This document shows, piece by piece, positions 1-10,997 of a stretch of 64,000 nt of DNA. The number at the start of each line of letters is the position of its first letter. Positions within the stretch are counted from its first letter, which is position 1. This DNA comes from Bemisia tabaci (taxonomy: Eukaryota > Arthropoda > Insecta > Hemiptera > Aleyrodidae): positions 65,281,660-65,345,659 of the forward strand of contig NC_092793.1 of assembly GCF_918797505.1 (NCBI RefSeq), in the 5' to 3' direction. Under the pieces are notes generated by a model. It was not told the origin of the DNA, did not search any database, and saw nothing but the letters and a program-made list of their open reading frames with translations. The translations under genes and the position numbers were made by a program.

Positions 1-1203
1 ACTGTTTTGATCTTTACAAAAATCTTCACTAGATGAGATCTCGGCATGACTTTCAATTGTTTCAGACTCCCTCTCTAAGAGATGAACCTGATCCGATTTC
101 TGTTCAGCCTCAATAACCACTGTGCTCGATTTCTCAGTAACAGCTTCTTCAGCATCGTTTTTAGTCTCATTGCCATCGCACGTCTCATGGTCAGAGAAAT
201 ATTTCAATTCGGGGGCACTAGCACCAACATGAGAAACGACAGAGTTTACTGCAGTTTCAGTATCAACAACCTCACTTTCGTCACTTAACCTATCAACAGA
301 ATCAACAACTTTATCACAAACAGAATTCAGAGAACTCTGAACATCTACCTGACCCTCGTCTTTGGGTGGGAGTTTTTCCTCAGAATCACTCTCAAGTGGC
401 CGAGCAACCAATTCCTCCGCATCTGCTCTTGGAGTTCGAGAGTCGTCCTCTATCGGCTCATCAATGCTGCTAGTGGTATCTTTGCATGGAGCCGCATCCT
501 GGTCAGTTTGACCATCCAAAATACGGCGGTCTGATGCATTGAAAGGATTCTCGGTATGTATAGCACCTTGACTATTATCTTTGGTTTCAATTGATTCTGC
601 ATCAGCAGATTTGCAGTTACTTAACGGCTGTGTGTTGACTAGTCGTGCATCATTTGATGCTGGGGTTTGAGATACTGAATTAGATCGGCTGATGGCAGAG
701 ACCAAAAGCTCCGTGCGGGGAATGGCGCGCCAGCCATTTGGCGTTTTAGTTAACCTTATGCGGTTCCTCTTATCATAGTCCTCACATACGACTTCCAAAA
801 TTTTCGTGTTATCCTGTCTGACCCATAGAAAGATAGGGTTCACTCTCGGACTTACCGATGATGCCTCGACTTTCGGCCTGTCTTGGTCATGCCTTCTGTG
901 TTTATGCTTTGACTTTTTCCGCTTCGCCGAAGATGGAGAGCTCCCGCGGTGCTTGGATCTTTTGCGAAGTTTCCTGTTTCCTGAGTCTAGTTCTAGACTC
1001 TGATCCCTCTCGTCCCTGCCCCGCTTGGTCGGGACCTGCGAAGTATCCGCACTTTTTGAAGATCGAGACTTTCGTTCCCGCAAACCATCACGTGATTCTG
1101 AACCATCGATCTCCCCGAGTAACGCACTTAGTTCCCTTGAACTCCGCTGTTGCGCGCTACAAACCTTTTTCTCAGCTGGGTTGAACACTTCCCGCATGAT
1201 CAT
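1..1203 (-). CDS. 5' part of an unrecognised, charged, probably nuclear protein (runs off the left edge)
   Basis: The minus strand is open for 401 codons from ATG 1203-1201 to base 1, far beyond chance at this base composition. An in-frame stop at 1251-1249 lies just upstream, and a second ATG follows two codons later. Residues 1-20 are neutral. Residues about 40-110 are rich in R, K and S, with basic clusters such as RKLRKRSKHR and KRKKSKHKHRRH that look like nuclear localisation signals. Residues about 121-165 form the only compact block (NPIFLWVRQDN, then CEDYDKRNRIRL, then GWRAIPRTE) and read like a small conserved domain. The rest is acidic, Ser/Glu/Asp-rich and probably disordered. I do not recognise the family. 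A nuclear, perhaps chromatin or RNA-related, role is inferred only from the basic clusters. The 3' end lies outside the window. Confidence 0.8.
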   Translation of the reverse strand, partial: MIMREVFNPAEKKVCSAQQRSSRELSALLGEIDGSESRDGLRERKSRSSKSADTSQVPTKRGRDERDQSLELDSGNRKLRKRSKHRGSSPSSAKRKKSKHKHRRHDQDRPKVEASSVSPRVNPIFLWVRQDNTKILEVVCEDYDKRNRIRLTKTPNGWRAIPRTELLVSAISRSNSVSQTPASNDARLVNTQPLSNCKSADAESIETKDNSQGAIHTENPFNASDRRILDGQTDQDAAPCKDTTSSIDEPIEDDSRTPRADAEELVARPLESDSEEKLPPKDEGQVDVQSSLNSVCDKVVDSVDRLSDESEVVDTETAVNSVVSHVGASAPELKYFSDHETCDGNETKNDAEEAVTEKSSTVVIEAEQKSDQVHLLERESETIESHAEISSSEDFCKDQNS

Positions 1204-1880
1204 CGCGGACACATTTTTCAAGTAACACGTAATCCTTCGGACGCAGAGCTACGTCCACAGTAGCGGACTTCCTCGATGGGTAATCACATGTTGGACACTT
1301 CACCAGAACACAATTGAATCTACATTCGTGAAAGCAATCGCGGCTTGGATTCGGACTCGAGGCCCTTGCAAACACGGTCTCGACACTTTGAAATAGGTAA
1401 TGAGATAATCAGCTCAAGTTAATGATTGAATTTAAACATGCACACTTGAAATCAAAAACACTGCGGTGACTTGATCGAAATCTCACGCACACAAAAAAGG
1501 GTATCCAAAGACAGCAGTATCACACGAGCATCAAAAGCAATACACAATTCCGATAGGTGCGACGATCTGATGAAAAATCACCCGCGACATTGAGGAAAGA
1601 GGTTAAACAGAAGATCTGACATGGAAAAGCTGAAAGGCGCCACGGCGCGGTCACAAGTTTTCAACTCACACTAAGGATAAGCAACAACATGAGACGCAGG
1701 CACAGGGCCCGAGCGGCTCGACAAACATTCCCGAACACTTCCGAGGTGCGCCGAAGCGGGTGGCGCTCACTGCGGCGGAGAGGAAGGGCAAGCGGAGTTA
1801 CAAATGGTTCGAGTGCACAGAAAGGCGTGGTTACCAACTCCCTTCTCGCACTTTCCCGCCAACCATGAGCTCCTCACCCA
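1204..1880 (-). promoter_or_regulatory. Leader and CpG-rich promoter-like region of the minus-strand gene at 1-1203
   Basis: Directly upstream of the start codon there is no long open frame, as expected of a 5' leader. From about 1690 to 1880 the sequence becomes rich in GC and CpG compared with the AT-rich DNA beyond it. No TATA box stands out. The position before a 401-codon open frame suggests a CpG-type promoter. The exact start site, and whether the leader contains an intron, cannot be read from the sequence. Confidence 0.4.
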
Positions 1881-2936
1881 ACATCTCGCTCGTATTGCTG
1901 CCCTGCATCAAAAATACTTGATTCCACCAATATACAACCTATAAATCAGTCCTCAAACCACCCTCTTCCTCCAATAACAATGAAGGCATTTTTTCCCCTT
2001 TACTTCCGAGGCCTTTAAAATCAATCGAATCAGAGTTTTCACAAGTGGCACGCAATTGCGTTTTCTTAAATTTCGCCCGTTTTTCCCATAAATATGAGTT
2101 AATAATAAATAGAATATTATAATAATATAAAATAAAATAATTGATCTCATCAAAAATTAAATGAATGGAAAGGAGAAGAAAATATGATATTTGGAGTTTC
2201 ACTTTGATTCAACTCGTTCAGAAATTATATAATTCAAACTAAAAATCCCAAAAAGTACGATGACAATTTTTATTCGTACATGTTCTTTTTTTGGTTTCTA
2301 CTCTTCCCTTTACTAACTGGTAGGACTTACTGAACGAGGGAATGTTTACCAAAAGAATCTGGGATCATTTCCTCACATTTGAAGAAAAATTGGGTTAGTT
2401 TTTTAGAAATTTGTTTTTACAGGGTGTAGACATGTGTATGTATTTATGAGACTTAAACTTTCGGCTTGAGATGATTATGAAAAATCCTTGACACACTTAA
2501 TATTGAACTTTTTTCCGCATTAAACGTGAAACAGATGTGCATTTTGTGGAAGTGGAACTATCCTCTCAGAGAAACAATATAGATTTTAAAAGAGCAACGC
2601 ACCAAAAGCGAAGATTGTAGGTTTAGTTTAAAAAGGACATTCAAGAAACCTTAAAATTTCTCTTTTAACAAAAAAGGTCGTCACATTGGCATCATGACAA
2701 TTCATTAAATATTCATTCATATCTTCAAAACCCTTCTCAGCATGGAAATATACCTAATTTAACAAGGCAGTATAAGCACTGCCCACAGAGAGGTCTTCAT
2801 TCATATTTACCTAATTATTTTATTTCATTGTCTATCATTATTACCTCCAGGTTTCTGAGGTTTCCTGATGGGGTAGCAACATTTTATTTCGATTGCAGTG
2901 ATTTACGAGCGTGTCCAATCCTCTTCTTCGTGAAAA

Positions 2937-2965
2937 AAACAAACAAACAAACAAACAAACAAACA
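2937..2965. repeat. AAAC microsatellite
   Basis: About seven uninterrupted AAAC units followed by one degenerate unit. Confidence 0.9.
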
Positions 2966-5900
2966 ATCAAACATAGAAGGGAAGCGTGCGGACAAACAGG
3001 CGTTGAAATACAAGCAAAAAAAGTGTTCAGTTGATTTAAGAGCTAATGTCACTGCACAGTTAAAATTTTCAGAGAGAGAAAAAGTCGCAAAAATTGTTCC
3101 ACCGTGCTTAAAATTTGTAAATTATTACTCTCCAGCTTCAGGATTTTCATATGCCGGCATGCAGCGCTATTCTTACAGCCTTTGAATGAGCTATAAAAAA
3201 CAACAACAACAATTTTAAACTAATACCTACGTTTCTTTTTTTCAAGGTGGTTGCTCTTCACGATGCAAATTTTTTCTTTTTAGCACCAACCAAAATATAT
3301 TTACCGATAAATAGTCAAGTAACCGAAAAAAGTAAAATATTAAAGACTTATTTTTTTCTTCATGATCGTGCTTTCAAGTCCATTTCAGGCGTTTTCTAAT
3401 CGTCCTTTATATCGGCGGAAATAAGATTGTTGAAGTTATGGAGACGCACATGATACTCATTCTCTTAATTTTAACCCCAATTATACCAACACCTTTTTTT
3501 CTAAAGTTTTTACGCACACAAATTACCAAACGGATAGCTCTTTCTGACCCGCGAGTTTTCACCCGGTTTTACTAGGGTTTTTTTCATTTCTTTAGAGCTC
3601 CCCACCCCAGGGGTACACTTCCCCGTCAAATTTTTCCTGCAAGGTGTGTGGGTATGGGTATGCAACCATTGGTTAGCAAGATCAATAAAAAAAAACCAAT
3701 CAAAACACACTGTGATCTAAAAGTCCCGTTCCACTTCCATGAATTTTATGATATAATTGAACAATCTGGTTGGAGCGTTGGGGGGACAGGGATCAAAGGG
3801 AGCTACTTTTTGCCCTTCCCTAAATTGTTGACGGAGCCCCTAAGACTAACGGGAGGAAGCAAGGACCCGAACTTTATTTCCAAATGGCAACCCCCACCTT
3901 GCAATACATCTTGAGTAAGAGAGCACGAAGAAAAGAAAGTTTTTGGCACCAAACTCGAGTCTCTATCCATCACCGTTTCAAAATGTCGGCCGTTCAAAGT
4001 TTCAAACGGCTGAAAAATATCCTGGCAACCTTAGAACGAATTTGCTGCAAGTTTACAATCAGGAGGTATCTTGGATTGTCATGCTCGGATTCAGCATTGG
4101 TTTTTCAAAATGAGGCGTCTAGAACGATAAACGGTGATCTCCACTACCCTGTCTAGAAAGTGTGCAATCATGTTAACCTTTTCTGCGAGGAGCAACCAAG
4201 ACTTCAAGCTGTTTTAAACATTTTTCGAAATTTTCTCTCTTAATAACAGAAAATTCACTAGAAAACATGAACATTGAGGCTTTCTCGTTCTATCAATATT
4301 TCAAGGGAGATTGCCGCTTTTGGTTCTAGACGTCACATATACTCACTCCATTTCAAGTTTTCTTTCTCCGGGTCCTTGCAAGATTTGCTTCATGTAGGAA
4401 TCAGGAAATTTTTTGAGACGCGTAACACAAAGTTGGGGATAGTTTTTTAAATTCCTTATTCACATTTTTGCTACAACCTTTTGGGAAAGATTACAAACTT
4501 TACAGCAAAAACTCCTTAATAGACTCCTTGAATTTTCAAAACTTGAACATGCTCTCGATTTGATCAAAACTAGATACCTTAATTCAGTAATAAGTCTGTA
4601 GTTGAAGTTTTATGGTTGTTTATTCAATTTTTACTCAATTTCCAATTTATGACCATTATATTTCATGCTCTATTGTAATTCCGTCTCTCTGCTAATATAT
4701 GTATAAAGGTCGCCTGGAGAGGTACACATACCAACCAGACGATTTCCCTCACTGGTAGGTGTTCGTATGTACAAACCGCGTAAAAAATATGGTGTTTTCC
4801 TGTAAACTGGGTCTCTGTGATGTCGGAATCATTTCAAGTTACCATATATTAAATTTTTCATGTGCGTAGCCTTAAAATCATAGAAAATAGCCCCTGCCCT
4901 CCAATTAATACAGGCTCAGGTTGAAGTCATGCTGAATAGTGGACTTAGTTGATATAGAAATTCAATTTGTTGGACGTAACTTTTTCGACTCCGGGTCTAT
5001 TTTTACCTTAAGGTGTAAATGAAAAGACAACAAAACTTTTCTCTTAATCAACAATAATTGTAATATAATGTATATATAGTGACACATTGTATATATCCTT
5101 CCATCTAGCCCCTATCTTTGGAGCATAACTCCATGATAATAGTCCTACAATTAAGTCTTAAGTCTAGAATTGAAAATTCCTGTAAGGAGGGGAATGATTT
5201 AAAATAAAAATCCCTTTTCTATTCGCTGAAAACAGTCTATGACATTGAACGTTATATGCCACCATTTTACAAACTAAGGCATAAAAATGAGCCGCATACG
5301 TCAAGTTTTCTGAGAGAACAGTATCCTTTTGCATGGTCAAAGCACAGGAAAAGTTCTTTTGATTGTTTTTTGAAACGGAAATTAACCATACTAAAACTCT
5401 GAGAATACTTTGTTGACCGTCTCTCTGGTTTATGTATGATGAGGTGACTGTATTTTGTTGTCACCCATATGAACGCGATATCACATTTTTTCCTACACGA
5501 CAAAAAATCTTTCACAAGACTCAAGTTTGAGGCACTATTACATCCTTCATACAACAATGATTTTGTACTTTGCGGCTTTTAAAATTTAAAAGACACTTCC
5601 CTGACACATACCCGTGCATGATAAAACTAGAGAAACTGCTCCAAGAAAAAAACTTGGAATTTCTTGCCAATGCAGTAAAAATATGCTCAATGAAACGCGC
5701 ATATGCGTAATGATATGTTCTGAACATTGGATAGATAAGACTTCATGTTTTCTATGTGAACAAATGTTAAGTTGAATATATAATGAGCCTTTATTGGATA
5801 CTTGCGGTGTTTTAAGAAGTGAGGGACGGATGGGGGTCGTGGAATATGTTACGCCATTTTGATTTCACGTCTTTCACACCGCTACCGACCGCTTACTTCA

Positions 5901-6008
5901 TAAAAGCGTTACCTGTTGAATAAGAAACGCATAAGAACCACGCAATAAGAAGAGAAATTTACGTGTGTTCCGCGTGGCTATAGGACTGCGCGAAAATGGC
6001 AATCTTAC

Positions 6009-6230
6009 TGCATGCGACAATTCGTGCTCCCGAGCCGCACAAATTGCCATCACGCTTATTGAAGGCGAACTCGACAGATTGAGAAATGCGCATCATTGAG
6101 ATCGACGTATGTCCTTTGCTGAAACTGAGCCAGACTGACTAAACTATGCATGCAACTATTCGCAATCACCAGCCGCTCGTTGTGCAAGTGCCATCATAGT
6201 CATGGAAGGCCAACACTACAGAATGAGGAA
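6009..6230. repeat. Diverged tandem duplication of about 85 bp
   Basis: Two segments, about 6009-6090 and 6146-6230, share ordered landmarks: GCATGC then ATTCG, then CCAGCCGC or CGAGCCGC, then TTGCCATCA or GTGCCATCA, then GAAGGC or GGAAGGCC. The spacing is about 137 bp. It looks like an old tandem duplication with no coding sense. Confidence 0.45.
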
Positions 6231-7488
6231 CACGCAATTAGCACTTTTAGGAACCATCTACAGAATTTGCATTTAGACAACTGAAAATGACATTTTTTGG
6301 CATTACTTCTGCTGCAAATGACAGAAACATGTGGACTTTTTCATCAAGCATTAACCATTCAATGTGACTAAAATTATCCCACTACTCACTGTTCTGAGTG
6401 TAACTCAAAAGCATTACATCTCGAATCGAATTGGGACTAGATTGTGTTGGTAGCACTGTTAGGTTTTAGGATTTCAAGTTTCAAGATTTTTATGATTTCT
6501 CTTCGAACAAAGAACAATATCCTTCAGGAAAGGCGAGGGTCAGACGGTTCAAGCAATTTTTGTTTGAGGCTTTCATTTCAACATGATTTGTGTATTTTTG
6601 AGAAAAATATTGCTCGCACATGATCCTGAGATCGAGAGAAGGGCCAGTTTTAAATTTTACCTCCTGAAACGACAGATTAGTTCGACATACATACGCTCGG
6701 TCTGAGAGAAACGATTTGAATTCTTGTATTTTGGTAGGTTGAGTTGGGCCGTATCAGCAAAATCACCCAACTACATCTATCTATACCCTTGTTCTCTCAT
6801 TGGATTCTTACCTCCTCGTCTTCTCTTTTACGTACATCTATGAATTTTCTTCTTTTGCTTTACCATATATTTCTCATATTCATTCCTACCATCAAATCTT
6901 TCTGTAAATTCTCTCGGACACAACTTCCTCATTCCCCCACTCTTCCGTCCTAGCCATTATCAATCGCTATAATTGCTCACTACATCTTCAGTTTTTCTTT
7001 TCCAAATTTCTTTCTTCAATTTTTAACTTCTCACTTTACTGAAATGATTCATACAGGGTCGGACTGACTCGCATCTGAGGGCGCGGACCCTTGGCTGGTG
7101 AAAGGGGCGTAACGTGATATTGCCTGGTAGGGCATCCGCTACGTGGAGGGGAGTTCAGACAAATTTGGGAAAGCAGCACAAGTTTTCGCTATTTTCATAG
7201 GTTCAAAGTCGATTAACCGTGCAGAGTAAAATTTGTAAAATTGAAAGTATTCAAGTAACCGATAGACTTCTGAAATTAAAGAAAAAATAAAATATGAAAG
7301 CCGCTAGACGCATCCAAGCACCATTATTTCCAAAAGAACCGAGCCAGTGCTCGAGCACGAACTTTTACACGAGCTTAAGACGTGGGTCTGCACATCCATC
7401 CTGAAAAAGAATTAGACATGAACCTGAAAAAAGAAAAAAGAATCGATTATCAACACAGCCGAAGACGAGATCCTCTTTCTTAACTATT

Positions 7489-7935
7489 CTCCCGAATCTG
7501 AACGATGCGACACCTCATTGACAACATACAGCAGAGCTCCTCTGCCAGAGCCTTGAGAGTTCACGCATCGCGTCATCGCGCCTTCAATTTTTCACATGCA
7601 GCACGGACGTCCATCAAGTACGAATAGTTGTATCTCTGCGCCGTCGTAAACGCACATCCTTTCCCTCGCTCTTTTTCCATAGTGTGTTCGTTTCCGTTTG
7701 TCTTCTTTGTCGTGGTGCTTCAAGCACTACGTGAGTAACAGTTACTCACGAACGAGTTACACAGCCGAAGGTAGGGTACATGTATTTGGGCCTCGTTTTT
7801 CAACTACTCTCCCGAATATCACTATATCAGTATAGAGCAGAGCACTGAGAGTTCACGACTCACGCCATCGCGCCTTAAATTTTTCAAATGCAATGTGGAC
7901 ATCCATCTTGCGCGGATATTTGTATCGCGTTTGGA
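7489..7935. repeat. Two diverged direct copies of a roughly 140-bp unit inside the hAT-like element
   Basis: Copies at about 7489-7640 and 7801-7935 share CTCTCCCGAAT, then GAGAGTTCACG, CATCGCGCCTT, ATTTTTCA, and GACATCCATC or GACGTCCATC. A related fragment with GCGCCTTCATT and CACATCCATC occurs at about 59570-59640, so the unit also exists outside this element. Confidence 0.55.
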
Positions 7936-8732
7936 TGTCTCTCATTTTTGAAATTTGAGATAAGTTAAGGTTAAGTCTAATCAAAATATGCTATAGTATG
8001 TTTAAATCAATAGTCATTTTGAAAGGGAAGAAATATATTTAACGGTCTCTCAAGAGCTCTGTGAGGCGTGCATACGTCTTAAACCGAACCGACCATCGTC
8101 TCTATGGAGTTACACATTCGGGTCAAAGAGAGGGATGATAATGCGCCTGTATGTCAACAAAAATGTGAAAATTTCACTGAAAAGTGCTGTCGCTTCAGGA
8201 AGTAGTTCTTGGACCTCTGTTCACCACATCTTGCGCAAGAGCATCACGGAAAAAATTTAATTGCTGATTTAACAATTCAATTGCTAAAAAAAGGGTCTGC
8301 AATATTGAAATGGATCACACGCAATTTCCGGGGAAATTGTGTGTGTCCTTTGTACCGAGTGTTTTGTGTTTTGGATTGCGGCGAGTGATGCCTCATGGCC
8401 GGCTTTTCAAGGCCGGAGCCAAGTTCGGCCGGCCTCAGCTTTGACTCTGGGCAGTCGGCTACGCGTTGTGGAGTATAGGCATTCGCCGAGGTCCGATGCC
8501 CTAAGCACTCGGAGATAGGCCAGCTTAGTTGTTGTGTGATGAGCATTTCCGTAGTCATAAGGTTCGTGTGCATATCTGTATTTTGTTAGTTCGCGTAGAG
8601 GGAATAAAAGTGTGATCCCTATCGGAGACGTGCTGTTGATTATTTCCCCCTGATTAGAGCTTCGCTGCGCCCCCAAGTCAGACAAGCTCAGTGTTAGGGA
8701 TCTTGCACCCATTTTACCATCCCGGGTCTATT

Positions 8733-8857
8733 ACAATATTTCAACGTGGATTTCACAACACAAAAATGCTACTTTAGCCACCCCCGTGGTTAAATTAGCT
8801 TACAAGAGTGGTTAAAGTGGCATTTGTGTGTTGTCAAATCTACGTTGAAATATTGCA
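8733..8857. mobile_element. Palindromic MITE of about 125 bp
   Basis: The arms CAATATTTCAACGT, GATTT, CAACACA and AAATGC face their inverted counterparts over nearly the whole length, with a short centre around GTGGTTAAA. This is the structure of a miniature inverted-repeat element. It lies inside the 7054-9336 element, so it inserted later. The flanks show no clear target duplication. Confidence 0.6.
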
Positions 8858-9097
8858 GTCAATTTTTTTTTTTTAGCAATTTAATTTTTTCCACGCACCT
8901 TTCTTTACTCTTTGATCTCTCTTCTTTTGTTCATTTACAAAATTTTACGTATATTTTCTCGATCGTCATTTTTAGTGTATTTTCCGAAGGAAATACACTA
9001 TTGCGTTCTCTCCTGATGTCAGACCTGGACCAAAGACCATGTAATGAGCATCGATCATGGGTCGTAGATTACGAATATGCATGCCGTTTGAATTCAT

Positions 9098-9100
<3 letters not shown>

Positions 9101-9139
<39 letters not shown>

Positions 9140-9156
9140 ATGTATGTATGTATGTA
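9101..9156. repeat. TA / TATG compound microsatellite
   Basis: About 17 TA units run directly into four TATG units. Confidence 0.9.
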
Positions 9157-9344
9157 TTTCCGACTCATCGTGGTTTTTCCGATTTTCGCTGGGTTATATT
9201 TCCCTCATTTTAAAAAAGTTTAAAAAAGGTTTTTTTTCTCTTCTTATTTTACTATCTGTCAGCGGGGCGCGTTTTCGGCGTGCCAAGGGGGCGTATCTGC
9301 CAATAGCAGATTGGCCTTATGGGCAGTCCGAGCCTGGATTCATA

Positions 9345-10965
9345 AGTGAAATTTTGGATCCCTACTTATTCAAAGGTTTTTGGAAGTGTTCTAACATGTG
9401 AGGGGGTGTAATATGCTGTATTGATCCGGATTTTGCTGGATGCGAGAGTTAAGGGCAACCTGTCGATGGGGGTGATTGGCCAGCCGCGTTGATTAAGTAC
9501 GCTGCCTCTGGATCTGAAAGTCAAGAGAAGTGCAAAAGTGCGAAAGTCAAGTGAAATGCAAAGTGAAAGTCAGATTGTCCTCGCGAGATGAGAGCAAGCG
9601 CATTGACCACCAAGACGTGGCCGATGAGGGCCAACCATCTAGAACATAGAATTGAACTTATGGGGCTGGGCGGAGGAGAGCAAATGCACGAACTCGAAGA
9701 GAGTCAAGTTGGAAACGAGTTGAAAATGGCAACGCTCTCCAGTGGCACCTGCTCGAAATGTATGTTGTATCACTGCGTTTGGTCGCCTCGTCCCCATCAC
9801 AGTGGCTCCATCTCACGGAAATTTTCCCGAAACTATAGTGGTTATAAATCAATAGTGCGTTTTCCCCTTCTTCCAAGGTTACAGCGATGCAGGCTCCCTG
9901 TCTGCGATTGGTGATCCGGTGTCCTTGAGAGGGGCGCATTGCAACCCCGAACCTCGCACAGATAACAAGGTCCTGTCTGGAGGCCAACCCGAGCTTTTGA
10001 TAACCGGCCATGTTCGAGCGGCTAACCTCTCTTATCAGTCAACAGTTATCACATTTAACCTTACAAACCATTCAATTTATTTTTTTGGTAGTTACTATTA
10101 AATGTTTTACCCTCTTGGCTCAGTAGATATTTAACGTGAAAAAATAGCTTCTCACACGTGTTTTTTTATCGAATAGATTTAATGAGAATGTAAACATAAA
10201 TAAGTGTCTCGTGTTTTTTCTTACCCATCTGCTCAAAAGATTAATCCTACCAAGCTAGTTTTAATTGAATCATAGAGCAGATAATACTTTAAAAATAATG
10301 AAGTAAGTAAATTAAAGTTACATAATTTTATCTGTGGGCATTTAACAATATAGCTGTGTTTTAATTTTGAATTAGAATTCATTTCATCAGAGCCAGAATC
10401 ATACTTCTTTGCACGTTGATTACACCTCACAATAAATGCTCAGAAAAAATACACACTGTCGCGGTTTGTGAACCTATGGTTAATTAACTCTCATGCATTT
10501 TCTTCGGAGCTAATGACACTTCGACCCACTCACAACTTTTAGTGATGTTTTTTGTTTCATGATAACGCTCGTTGACCATTATTGTTATCAATCAAAGCTC
10601 AAGGTTCCCTCCTTTCTTTAAAGATATAGAGTATTTCTATAGCTTTATTGTTCATAAATCATAAGCTTATGACGGACACAACACGCGATGAGAAAAAGAA
10701 ATATACCTACAACACACGTGACTGCATGATTACTATGCAAAGAAAGTGTGCTTTTTTTTTATTGTTGATCTTCCTTCATATCTGTGGCTTAAGTGCGAAA
10801 CCACATATACCGGATTGCTATATTGGAGATACTGTCATACTTGATTTTTTCTTTCCTAAATTATTCAACGTAATTTTTTGAAAACTTCCTTGATTTTTCT
10901 TCTCTCTTTGCGGAATACTCTGTATAAAGTTCAAGCTGTAAAGTTGACTTGCTTCTCTTAAAAAA

Positions 10966-10997
<32 letters not shown>

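Larger units (their letters stand above)
1881..7045. other. AT-rich intergenic or intronic DNA, no supported gene
   Basis: Open frames here stay below about 100 codons, overlap in several frames and show no recognisable domain. Apart from an AAAC microsatellite and a diverged tandem duplication (listed separately) I see nothing functional. Confidence 0.5.
7054..9336. mobile_element. hAT-like non-autonomous DNA transposon, about 2.28 kb
   Basis: The left end begins CAGGGTCGGACTG and the right end, reversed, begins CAGGCTCGGACTG. Both are immediately flanked by the identical 8-bp duplication GATTCATA (7046-7053 and 9337-9344). Ends starting CAGGG with 8-bp target duplications are characteristic of hAT elements. 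No frame encodes a recognisable transposase, so it is non-autonomous. Inside lie a diverged duplication (7489-7935), a GC-richer stretch (about 8330-8715), a nested palindromic MITE (8733-8857) and a TA/TATG microsatellite. Confidence 0.8.

Noticed and set aside
8331..8732. Possible solo LTR (TGTA...TACA with AATAAA)
   Set aside because: There is no target duplication, no second LTR, and no primer-binding or polypurine tract. It lies inside a well-bounded hAT-like element, so I treat it as that element's interior.
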